Shown piece by piece: positions 1 to 4,880 of a stretch of DNA of 8,467 nt (positions are counted from its first letter, which is position 1; each line of letters begins with the position of its first letter). Origin of the DNA: JACJYE01 sp964432875 (GTDB lineage Bacteria; Bacteroidota; Bacteroidia; Chitinophagales; Saprospiraceae); NCBI GenBank assembly GCA_964432875.1, contig CAYSPJ010000174.1, forward strand, positions 1-8,467, read 5' to 3'. The notes beneath the pieces were generated by a model, which was given only the letters and a program-made list of their open reading frames with translations, was not told the DNA's origin and searched no databases. The position numbers and the translations under genes were made by a program.

Positions 1-62
1 CATCCGTCTCATACTACTGGACATTTTCAGCGTGCGAAGCGGAGTGGCTGCCTCTACCCTGG

Positions 63-94
63 CAATCATCAGGGGCGAAGCCGCCTGATGATTG
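63..94. repeat. 11-bp-arm hairpin
   Basis: The arms CAATCATCAGG (63-73) and CCTGATGATTG (84-94) are perfectly complementary. The inner bases can add a GGC/GCC pair closing a GAA loop, with one unpaired G. No T-run follows on either strand, so a terminator role is unlikely. It is one of several hairpins in the palindrome-rich left flank. Confidence 0.7.
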
Positions 95-270
95 ACGTTG
101 CGCGCGGCGCTCGGCATCAGTAAGAGCGGAAATGTTGCGACCTTGCGGCCTTGCGAGATACTTACGCCAAGCTGTATAGCAAGCGGATGCGGTGCCTAAA
201 CAGAGGCCTTGTGGTGCTGCCACGACGAGTTTCTCTCCCTGATGGAATAAAAGCCTCGCTATTCCATAGG

Positions 271-300
271 GTTCACCCCCGCCATGTGGCGGGGGTGAAC
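271..300. repeat. Near-perfect 30-bp palindrome
   Basis: The arms 271-284 and 287-300 are perfect inverted copies with only two unpaired central bases. They are GC-rich: five C's in a row on one arm and five G's on the other. It is the most stable single hairpin in the left flank. There is no T-tract beside it, which argues against an intrinsic terminator and for a REP-like or mobile palindromic repeat. Confidence 0.8.
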
Positions 301-543
301 GCAACGACGCGACGGCGTAACGCCAGTATGGCGTATGCCGAGCGCCGAGCGCAACGTACCCGCCGATGCCCTATACGGGCCTCCGGTGTGGATCAGTGGG
401 CTGCACTTCCGCCTGAAAGAAAGGACGTGAGGAGACCTCTGGAAGGCCCTGCATGCTAAAAATGTCCGGTAGTATGCCCTTGCCCCCGGCCGGACGCCGT
501 CTCGTCCCATGGACAAGCGCATCGCAGCAAGCCTGTCTTGCAC

Positions 544-580
544 AAAGAAAAGACCTCCCGGCACAAGGGGCCGAAAGGTC
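544..580 (-). terminator. Intrinsic terminator of the small-membrane-protein operon
   Basis: On the minus strand the arms 580-570 and 562-552 form an 11-bp stem around a 7-nt loop, followed at once by TTTTCTTT. Two stem positions are G-U pairs only in the minus-strand RNA and would be A-C mismatches in plus-strand RNA, so the structure acts leftward. It lies about 60 bases past the stop of the 55-aa gene at 639, where the leftward operon should end. Confidence 0.85.
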
Positions 581-638
581 ATTAGTTGCCGTAAATTACC
601 AAAATAAACCTTGGCACGGCAATAAATAGGTATCATCC

Positions 639-806
639 TTAAATATCAACTATGTTAAACACTTTCAGCAACCAAATCAGCACCGCAATCAAGGCTACGA
701 CATTGAGAAGGCTTTTGATCTTGCGGTCCATGGGAATATAAGTATTTACAATCCAAAGGATAACCCCTATCACAACCAAAGTTATCAATACATTCATTAG
801 TGGCAT
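639..806 (-). CDS. Thivi_2564-type small membrane protein (55 aa)
   Basis: This short gene is easily missed. It encodes two hydrophobic helices (about residues 4-20 and 36-48) joined by a conserved-looking hinge, NTYIPMDRKIKSLLN, at about 21-35. The WIVNTYIPMD...LLNVV pattern is how I recognise the family that databases call Thivi_2564 family membrane protein; this is from memory, not a search. I chose the ATG at 806 because the N-terminus MPL then matches family members as I recall them; an in-frame ATG at 797 is the alternative. It is the last gene of a three-gene leftward operon, 33 bases after the lipoprotein gene, and a terminator follows at 544-580. The molecular function is unknown. 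Inner-membrane location and an envelope or stress role are inferred from family and context. Confidence 0.85.
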   Translation of the reverse strand: MPLMNVLITLVVIGVILWIVNTYIPMDRKIKSLLNVVALIAVLIWLLKVFNIVDI

Positions 807-839
807 AATACTTGTTTTTTGTTTGAAGAATTGAATCGA

Positions 840-1289
840 TTATCTTTGAAACTGATTCGTTGTCAGTACAATTTCCCAACTGGGGTTTTGTACATTCGCA
901 TCATCTTCTGCCGTAATAAAGATTTTCACCGGACGAAATGAAGTAACCGATTCAAACGTAGCTTTCAAGTTTTTTGAAAAAGTACTGGTTGAAGTCTTGA
1001 TTTGCCCAATATTTTTGGTCAAATCCTGATCGGTCTGCATCCAAACTATATACATTTTTTTGGGAGGTTGCAGCCTTTCAGGTTCGGCCAAATTGTATAT
1101 CTCTATCTCAATAGCGTGATTCTTGTTATCGTCCGTTTTCACCTTTACTGTACCTTGGGCCGCCGGGACAACTTCCGATGAAAGAAACGCTATTTTTTTA
1201 GCGCATGAGCTTAATGAGAAGATTGCTGCAACAGCAATAGAACCAAAAATCATCTTTGTAAGCCGAGAGAGAAATGGTGTAGTTTTCAT
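840..1289 (-). CDS. Predicted lipoprotein, conserved Bacteroidota type (149 aa)
   Basis: The N-terminus is a classic lipoprotein signal: basic residues, a hydrophobic stretch (about 13-25) and the lipobox LSSC with the lipidated Cys at residue 29. The mature part (30-149) is rich in beta-prone segments. It carries the phrases VVPAAQG, NLAEPERL, PPKKMYIVWM, IGQIK and FITAEDD, which I associate with a recurrent but uncharacterised Bacteroidota lipoprotein found beside small stress-type membrane genes. The W-containing strand followed by the IGQIK and FITAED strands loosely recalls the extracytoplasmic domain of anti-sigma-K factors, but that is only a resemblance. It sits 24 bases after the 73-aa gene and 33 before the 55-aa gene, so it is probably cotranscribed with both. 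It likely faces the periplasm or is anchored in the outer membrane. Function is not known. Confidence 0.85.
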   Translation of the reverse strand: MKTTPFLSRLTKMIFGSIAVAAIFSLSSCAKKIAFLSSEVVPAAQGTVKVKTDDNKNHAIEIEIYNLAEPERLQPPKKMYIVWMQTDQDLTKNIGQIKTSTSTFSKNLKATFESVTSFRPVKIFITAEDDANVQNPSWEIVLTTNQFQR

Positions 1290-1313
1290 TTTGATTTCAT
1301 TTTAAAGTTAAAT

Positions 1314-1535
1314 TTATCCAAGTGTTTTTTTACTGCGGAGCAGTAAAAAAGCCCCTCCAAGCAGGAGTATACCGCCAATGATTGGAGATAATTTAACGAA
1401 ATTATTTTTCTCTGCTTCAATTTGAATGGGACCTAAGTCAACTACCGTTTCGGTGCTGACATAATTGAAACCAGTGTACGCAATCATAATGATTCCAATT
1501 ATGACTAAAATAATGCCTATTACTTTGGTTTGCAT
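1314..1535 (-). CDS. Small two-helix membrane protein (73 aa)
   Basis: The protein has two transmembrane helices (about 5-22 and 49-66) around a soluble loop containing the phrase VVDLGPIQIEAEK, and a short basic tail, RSKK. This length and layout match small Bacteroidota membrane proteins that I remember as DUF3185-like; I am not sure of the family name. The ATG at 1535 gives the expected short N-terminus before the first helix, and no Shine-Dalgarno is visible. It is the first gene of a leftward three-gene operon. It lies downstream of a terminator (1590-1634) with roughly 55 bases between them, so it should have its own promoter there, though I could not recognise one. A perfect AT-rich hairpin lies in its last codons (see 1326-1350). 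No biochemical function can be assigned. Confidence 0.8.
   Translation of the reverse strand: MQTKVIGIILVIIGIIMIAYTGFNYVSTETVVDLGPIQIEAEKNNFVKLSPIIGGILLLGGAFLLLRSKKTLG
1326..1350. repeat. Perfect 11-bp hairpin inside the 73-aa gene's 3' end
   Basis: The arms 1326-1336 and 1340-1350 are perfectly complementary around a 3-base loop. Each arm is six T or A residues plus ACTGC or GCAGT. In minus-strand mRNA this is a U/A-flanked hairpin just before the stop codon of the 73-aa gene and upstream of the lipoprotein gene. It could act as an internal attenuator or RNA-processing site, or simply reflect Lys codons; the function is not shown. Confidence 0.6.
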
Positions 1536-1589
1536 GATTGCTTTGGTTTTGAGATTCGTTTAAAAAATTGACTTTGTCGCTTCCAGGGA

Positions 1590-1634
1590 GAAAAACAGGA
1601 AAACGGAGTTCCCACGCTTCGCGTAGAAACTCCG
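1590..1634 (-). terminator. Intrinsic terminator between the 51-aa gene and the next operon
   Basis: In minus-strand RNA, 1634-1621 pairs with 1617-1604 over 14 bp with a GAA loop. Two pairs are G-U only in this orientation; on the plus strand they would be A-C mismatches. The hairpin is followed by TTTTCCTGTTTTT. It lies about 125 bases past the stop of the Lmo0937-type gene and separates it from the 73-aa gene. Confidence 0.8.
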
Positions 1635-1758
1635 AAACTTAGTCCCGGGCGAGATGAACGCGCTTCGTTGTAATTACGATTTACGTTAATAACCGGCTTT
1701 CATGATTAAATTGATTTCAGCAAGCAGCAGGGTATCCACGCTAAAAGGACAAACTTCC

Positions 1759-1914
1759 TTACACGACTTTTCTACCCTGGATAACCCGAAGTATTATCAC
1801 GATGACTGCAATTACCAGCAAAACGTGTATGAGGCCGCCTGCGCTATAGCCGACAAACCCTATAAGCCATCCTATGATGAGAATAACGGCAATGACATAA
1901 AGCAAATTTCCCAT
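1759..1914 (-). CDS. Lmo0937-type small membrane protein (51 aa)
   Basis: A short gene below normal ORF cut-offs. It encodes MGNLLYVIAVILIIGWLIGF at the N-terminus, then an AGGLIH turn (about 25-30), a second hydrophobic helix (about 31-43) and a basic tail, QGRK. The MGNLLY start, the helix ending in GF, the AGGLIHVLLVIA core and the GRK tail are diagnostic, to my eye, of the Lmo0937 family membrane proteins. The Listeria prototype is, as I recall, under general stress (sigma-B) control. A plus-strand open frame over the same DNA (about 1702-1929) is a shadow of this gene. It starts 70 bases after the upstream secreted-protein gene and ends before the terminator at 1590-1634. It is likely an inner-membrane protein of unknown mechanism. 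Confidence 0.88.
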   Translation of the reverse strand: MGNLLYVIAVILIIGWLIGFVGYSAGGLIHVLLVIAVIVIILRVIQGRKVV

Positions 1915-1984
1915 GATGAAATAATTTAGAGGTTGAGTAAATTGGAGGATATTATACTTAAAAATTCACTTTAGTGCTTAATGC

Positions 1985-2305
1985 CTAGAGTAAAAGAATA
2001 AGTAAGAGGACAACGACAAGGATAGCCCCGATTGAAAGATAAACGCCTCCACTTATATCTTTCAGCTCACTTTTTATCGCGCGAACTTCTTGGCGCAATT
2101 CTTTCTTTTCTGCTGCACTCAGGTTTGACTTGTCCATTTCTTTAATTTCAATTAATCTGGCGTTTAACGCCTCGGCAAGCTCAGAATCTACAGGCTTCGT
2201 AGCAGCTGTGATAGCGGGAGTAGTTTTAGTTGCGGCTTGTAGTTGTGTCGGAATGACTGCAAACATCATAAATGCCGCCAAAACATAAAGCGATAGTTTT
2301 TTCAT
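1985..2305 (-). CDS. Secreted helical protein with C-terminal membrane anchor (106 aa)
   Basis: From the ATG at 2305 the protein begins with a normal Sec signal peptide (MKK, then a hydrophobic core to about 20, probable cleavage after LQA near 24). A Thr/Ala/Pro-rich linker follows, then an amphipathic charged helix (about 40-84, with EIKEMDKSNLSAAEKKELR) and a terminal hydrophobic segment (about 87-106) that ends the protein. An upstream in-frame ATG at 2347 would put 14 polar residues before the signal and lies in the leader palindrome, so 2305 is preferred. The pattern matches a small Bacteroidota family I know only as hypothetical. A tail-anchored, periplasm-facing protein is inferred. 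It lies between the AraC-type regulator (99 bases upstream) and the Lmo0937-type gene, all in the same direction. Confidence 0.82.
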   Translation of the reverse strand: MKKLSLYVLAAFMMFAVIPTQLQAATKTTPAITAATKPVDSELAEALNARLIEIKEMDKSNLSAAEKKELRQEVRAIKSELKDISGGVYLSIGAILVVVLLLILLL

Positions 2306-2320
2306 TTCAGTTGTTTTTTC

Positions 2321-2339
2321 CTGTAAAGAAACTTTACAG
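2321..2339. promoter_or_regulatory. Perfect 8-bp dyad in the leader of the 106-aa gene
   Basis: The arms CTGTAAAG and CTTTACAG flank three bases. The dyad ends 15 bases upstream of the ATG at 2305. Such a site could be an operator for a dimeric regulator or a leader hairpin. There is no T-run typical of a terminator after it (the sequence that follows is GAAAAAAC). The symmetry is certain; a regulatory role is inference. Confidence 0.5.
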
Positions 2340-2404
2340 CAATACAAAAATCGGCAATATTTACCTGAAATGCGTTATACTATTCTTAAGAAAGGTTACA
2401 ACTT

Positions 2405-2968
2405 TCACAGGTCCTCCAGTGCGATTCGCTTTCTGAACTTCCTGATTTTTTTAAAGTAGGAGGGCGTTAATCCGGTAATTTTTTTAAATTGGCTAGACAG
2501 ATGCGCTACACTACTGTAATTCAGCTTATAAGATATTTCAGTGATATTGAGTTCATCGTATAAAAGCAATTCCTTGATCCGTTCCACTTTTTGAAGGATA
2601 AAATAATGCTCAATGGTGGTACCGGTCGATTGTGAAAAAAGGTTGGCGAGATAGGTATAGTTGAAGCCCAGTTTTTCACTGAGGTAGGTGGAAAGATTCA
2701 CGATTGGAACTTCGTCTGAATAATGAACCATCTCAATGATGATATTCTTGATTTTTTCAATCAGTACCGCTTTTTTGTTGTCAATTAGCTCCAACCCTGA
2801 TTTCATCAAAGTAATTGCCAACTGATCATGTTGATGCTGCGTCAAATGCTCTTTAATCTTCACTTCCCCCAACTCCACTGTGCCGTAATGCACCCCAAGA
2901 TTATCCAATGCCGCCATGACCACTAATTTGCAGCGGTGCGATACCATATATTTGATGTATATCTTCAT
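2405..2968 (-). CDS. AraC-family regulator with HMA-like N-terminal domain (187 aa)
   Basis: The C-terminal half (about 70-180) is an AraC/XylS DNA-binding domain: a first helix-turn-helix near 91-112 (STYLSEKLGFNYTYLANLFS) and a second near 141-163, followed by the family signature ISYKLNYSS...FKKITGLTPSYFKK. Residues 1-64 are not the usual cupin arm. They have the beta-alpha-beta-beta-alpha-beta rhythm of a heavy-metal-associated (HMA) domain, with YMVSHRC at the place of the metal loop GMTCxxC, so only the second Cys (residue 13) remains. The start at 2968 is chosen because MKIYIKYMV begins the first strand directly; the ATG at 2983 would add five residues. It heads the leftward cassette and probably regulates it and perhaps itself. 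The ligand is unknown. Confidence 0.88.
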   Translation of the reverse strand: MKIYIKYMVSHRCKLVVMAALDNLGVHYGTVELGEVKIKEHLTQHQHDQLAITLMKSGLELIDNKKAVLIEKIKNIIIEMVHYSDEVPIVNLSTYLSEKLGFNYTYLANLFSQSTGTTIEHYFILQKVERIKELLLYDELNITEISYKLNYSSVAHLSSQFKKITGLTPSYFKKIRKFRKRIALEDL

Positions 2969-2993
2969 AGGCAAAGGGTTCAAATCAAAAAAT

Positions 2994-3021
2994 CAAAGTT
3001 ATTAGACTGATTTTCACTAAA
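2994..3021 (-). promoter_or_regulatory. Candidate promoter of the AraC-type gene
   Basis: In the minus direction TAACTTTG (3001-2994) is an exact match to the Bacteroidota -7 consensus TAnnTTTG, 25 bases before the ATG at 2968. The -33 side is weak: TTTA at 3021-3018 is 16 rather than about 19 bases away. It is plausible by position and motif only. Confidence 0.35.
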
Positions 3022-3490
3022 CTCTCCCCTCCTAACCTTCAGCCAGAAAAGCACCTCAATTTTAGGTGAAGTTGCTGTGCCTATTCAAAGAACGTGGAGG
3101 GCAGCCTTTCGGTACGAAAATCTTCGTATTGCTACCTTGCAAATTTAAGCTATTTCTGCGAGATTTCCAAATATCTTTTTAAGGGTGCGAAGCTCAAGGA
3201 TTGATAGGGACTTTCCTCAAGGTGGAACCGCCAGAATCCGTTTGGCCCCTGCCCACCGTTCGCTAAGCTGGATGCCGCCTCCTCGGTGCCTTCGCGCGCA
3301 GGCCTTTCCACTAAGTATATAAGTGTAGATTATGTTAGGATGCATCTGCCACTGCACCACAAAACCGGCAAGGGTTTGTGGCGCTTCCAGCGCCTGGATG
3401 GCTACCGTTGCTTTGTAGTTCGACAGAAAGCCCCTTCTTCGCCCTTTCCTCAGAATCTGTTTTGGGGATAATTACACTTGCAGAAAAGCC
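3022..3490. other. Gene-free divergent intergenic region
   Basis: I see no supported gene here. Open frames such as 3286-3471 (plus) and 3335-3532 (minus) overlap one another and have no recognisable content. Small inverted repeats exist at 3113-3128 (6-bp arms, TACGAA/TTCGTA) and 3380-3394 (6-bp arms, GGCGCT/AGCGCC), neither followed by a T-run. Base composition shifts within this stretch from AT-rich on the left to GC-rich on the right, marking the edge of the AT-rich cassette. Confidence 0.6.
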
Positions 3491-3521
3491 TTTGCCAAAG
3501 CCCAAAAAATCCCTACCTTTG
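3491..3521 (+). promoter_or_regulatory. Consensus Bacteroidota promoter of the crotonase operon
   Basis: TTTG at 3491-3494 and TACCTTTG at 3514-3521 are separated by exactly 19 bases. This equals the consensus TTTG-N19-TAnnTTTG of the Bacteroidota primary sigma factor. Transcription should begin a few bases after 3521, leaving a leader of about 50 bases before the ATG at 3578. Confidence 0.85.
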
Positions 3522-3577
3522 CAAACGAACATTCATTCGCAAGCCTGGCAGCAGCTTGCGCACAATGCAAAACAGCT

Positions 3578-4354
3578 ATGCAAAACCACTTTCAGGCGGG
3601 CTCAGTGACTAGCAAAACCCGCGGCGGCATCGCCACCATCACCTTTGAGCACCCGGCTCAGAACGCCTTGCCGGGGGCCTTGCTAGCCCAGCTTTCCGGC
3701 GCTATCGGCGCAGCGGGAGACGATGATGCGGTGCGCGTCATCATACTGTGCAGCGGGGGCGATCGCACCTTCTGTGCGGGGGCTAGCTTCGACGAGCTGC
3801 AGGCCATCCAAGACTTCACAGCCGGCCAGCGCTTTTTCATGGGCTTTGCCAACCTGATCAATACCATGCGCAAGTGCCCCAAGTTCATCATCGGGCTGGC
3901 GCAGGGCAAGGCAGTGGGTGGGGGCGTAGGCCTATGCGCCGCCACCGATTACTGCATCGCTACCAAGTGGGCCAGCGTGAAGCTGAGCGAACTGGCGGTG
4001 GGCATTGGCCCCTTCGTAGTCGGCCCGGCAGTAGAACGCAAGATGGGCTTGTCGGCGATGAGCCACCTGGCCATCAACGCCACCGAATGGCAGACGGCGC
4101 AATGGGCAAAGGAAAAAGGCTTGTTCAACGAAGTGTTCGACACCCTGGCTCAAGCCAGCGACTATGCGTTGTACCTGGCTGAAAAGCTCGCCGCAGCCAA
4201 CCCCGAGGCCATGCGCCAGCTCAAACTAGCCTGTTGGCAGGGCACCGAGCATTGGGACGAGCTGCTGGCCGAGCGCGCCGCCATCAGCGGCCGGCTGGTG
4301 CTCTCAGATTTCACGGCTAAAGCTATTGCCAGCTTCAAACAAAAAGCATCATGA
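3578..4354 (+). CDS. Enoyl-CoA hydratase/isomerase (crotonase) family protein
   Basis: A 258-aa, normal-length crotonase. It would act on an enoyl-CoA thioester in the cytoplasm, in fatty-acid or branched-chain acyl-CoA metabolism. The oxyanion-hole segments are FCAGASFDEL (about 65-74) and AQGKAVGGGVGL (about 108-119). In classical hydratases two glutamates act together, 20 residues apart. Here the first position is Gly118 (GGGVGL instead of GGxxEL), while the second is present as Glu138 in LSELAVGIGP. The phrase VGIGPFVVGPAVERKMG is typical of a Bacteroidota subgroup sometimes labelled methylglutaconyl-CoA hydratase; that label is uncertain. A single-Glu site is compatible with isomerase or other crotonase chemistry. 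It follows a consensus promoter and overlaps the next gene by 4 bases (ATGA). No Shine-Dalgarno is seen, as is usual in the phylum. Confidence 0.9.
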   Translation: MQNHFQAGSVTSKTRGGIATITFEHPAQNALPGALLAQLSGAIGAAGDDDAVRVIILCSGGDRTFCAGASFDELQAIQDFTAGQRFFMGFANLINTMRKCPKFIIGLAQGKAVGGGVGLCAATDYCIATKWASVKLSELAVGIGPFVVGPAVERKMGLSAMSHLAINATEWQTAQWAKEKGLFNEVFDTLAQASDYALYLAEKLAAANPEAMRQLKLACWQGTEHWDELLAERAAISGRLVLSDFTAKAIASFKQKAS

Positions 4355-4620
4355 ACGCCACGGATATCATGAAACGCCAGTTCCTGGAGATCGTCAATAA
4401 CCAAATCCGGGATAACGACCCGGAGGAGACGGCACAAACACTCGAGCGCCTCAAGCGGGTGGAGGGTTATAAGGATGCTGATGCCCGCTTGCTCATCGCA
4501 CAATGCGTTTCGGTGGAGATATTTGAAGTTCTGAAACACAATAAACCCTTTGACCAGGCACGCTATGTCGCCAATTTAAACCGTTTGCCGGAAAGCCCTT
4601 TCGAGGAGGAGGATGAATAA
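4351..4620 (+). CDS. Conserved-type hypothetical protein, helical, acidic tail (89 aa)
   Basis: The start codon overlaps the crotonase stop (ATGA at 4351-4354), so the two genes are translationally coupled. The protein is predicted all-helical and soluble, with no signal or membrane segment. Residues 10-75 follow a pattern I have seen in small uncharacterised bacterial proteins: FLEIVNNQIRDNDPEET, a central RLLIAQCVSVEIFEVLK helix (about 46-62), then PFDQARYVANLNRLP (about 66-80). It ends in an EEEDE tail. No enzyme or binding motif is recognisable. The coupling suggests a role linked to the crotonase or just shared expression. Confidence 0.8.
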   Translation: MNATDIMKRQFLEIVNNQIRDNDPEETAQTLERLKRVEGYKDADARLLIAQCVSVEIFEVLKHNKPFDQARYVANLNRLPESPFEEEDE

Positions 4621-4789
4621 GCAGCTCTTTGACAATTTGTGTGGTTCCATCGCCTGGGAAGCTAGCCCCGTGGAATGTAGCGTGCTAGCCGATCAATGCC
4701 CCTTGCAAATCCCGGTTTCGCACTGGCTGGCCACACAAACTGTCAAAGGAGGGCATCATTTCACATTTTGCCCTCCCCTAACCAAGTAG
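4613..4789 (+). CDS. Doubtful 58-aa ORF coupled to the preceding gene
   Basis: An ATG at 4613 overlaps the end of the 89-aa gene. It is preceded by GAGGAGGA, which would be a good Shine-Dalgarno but is also simply the Glu codons of the acidic tail. The frame runs to TAG at 4787 and encodes MNKQLFDNLCGSIAWEASP... with four Cys and no family I recognise. Most of it lies in an inverted-repeat unit (4627-4748), so it may be a chance frame through a repeat, or a former gene end overwritten by an insertion. I give it mainly so the stretch is not lost. Confidence 0.2.
   Translation: MNKQLFDNLCGSIAWEASPVECSVLADQCPLQIPVSHWLATQTVKGGHHFTFCPPLTK
4627..4748. repeat. 122-bp unit with 18-bp terminal inverted repeats
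   Basis: Positions 4627-4644 (CTTTGACAATTTGTGTGG) and 4731-4748 are inverted copies at 17 of 18 positions. The enclosed 86 bases contain smaller symmetry (TTCCA at 4645 against TGGAA near 4671, and two GCTAGC-type sites). No target duplication is obvious. The layout fits a short MITE or palindromic intergenic repeat; as an mRNA structure at the 3' end of the crotonase operon it could also affect termination or stability. Confidence 0.6.
4748..4776 (+). repeat. 8-bp-arm hairpin beside the inverted-repeat unit
   Basis: GGAGGGCA (4748-4755) and TGCCCTCC (4769-4776) form a hairpin with a 13-base loop, abutting the end of the 4627-4748 unit. No T-run follows on the plus strand, so it is at best a weak or factor-dependent terminator of the crotonase operon. 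Confidence 0.4.
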
Positions 4790-4880
4790 GCAAGATTTCA
4801 AAGAACCCGGCATAAATTTTTAGTGTTTTGATAGTAGCGTATTTTCTTTTTTGCTTAAGCATATAAGCCTTGACCTAACC

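Larger units (their letters stand above)
10..476. repeat. Nested inverted-repeat unit (MITE-like or structured RNA)
   Basis: Positions 10-27 and 459-476 are inverted copies (17 of 18 positions; the odd one is a T/G pair, so a plus-strand transcript would pair throughout). Similarity continues imperfectly inward for about ten bases. Inside lies a second inverted pair, 95-117 with 335-357 (22 of 23). Local hairpins sit at 63-94, 243-266 (7-bp arms), 271-300 and 319-333 (6-bp arms). I see no convincing coding sequence: the open frames are short, overlap on both strands and have low-complexity Arg/Ala-rich translations. No target-site duplication is evident beside 10 and 476. It could be a non-autonomous transposable unit, a cluster of palindromic intergenic repeats, or a folded RNA. 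That the symmetry exists is certain; its nature is inference. Confidence 0.55.

Noticed and set aside
259..636. 125-codon minus-strand open frame (and the 96- and 102-codon frames beside it)
   Set aside because: They overlap each other on both strands, run through palindromes and a clear terminator, and have low-complexity Arg/Ala-rich translations; they are by-products of the GC-rich repeat unit.
655..879. 74-codon minus-strand frame
   Set aside because: It overlaps the 55-aa Thivi_2564-type gene in another frame and the end of the lipoprotein gene, and has no hydrophobic or family pattern.
1702..1929. 75-codon plus-strand open frame
   Set aside because: The minus strand of the same DNA encodes a recognisable Lmo0937-type protein, which explains the open frame.
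1951..1956. TATAAT on the minus strand upstream of the 51-aa gene
   Set aside because: Bacteroidota promoters use TAnnTTTG rather than the E. coli -10, and no matching upstream element is present; likely chance in AT-rich DNA.
1968..1977. CACTTTAGTG dyad after the 106-aa gene with AATTTTT following on the minus strand
   Set aside because: The stem is only 4 bp, too weak to call a terminator.
3133..3140. TACCTTGC resembling a promoter -7 element
   Set aside because: It lacks one T of TAnnTTTG, has no TTTG at the right distance, and is over 400 bases from any rightward gene; the exact consensus at 3491-3521 is far better.
3286..3608. 61- and 76-codon plus-strand frames before the crotonase
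   Set aside because: No recognisable content; they overlap each other and the consensus promoter region.
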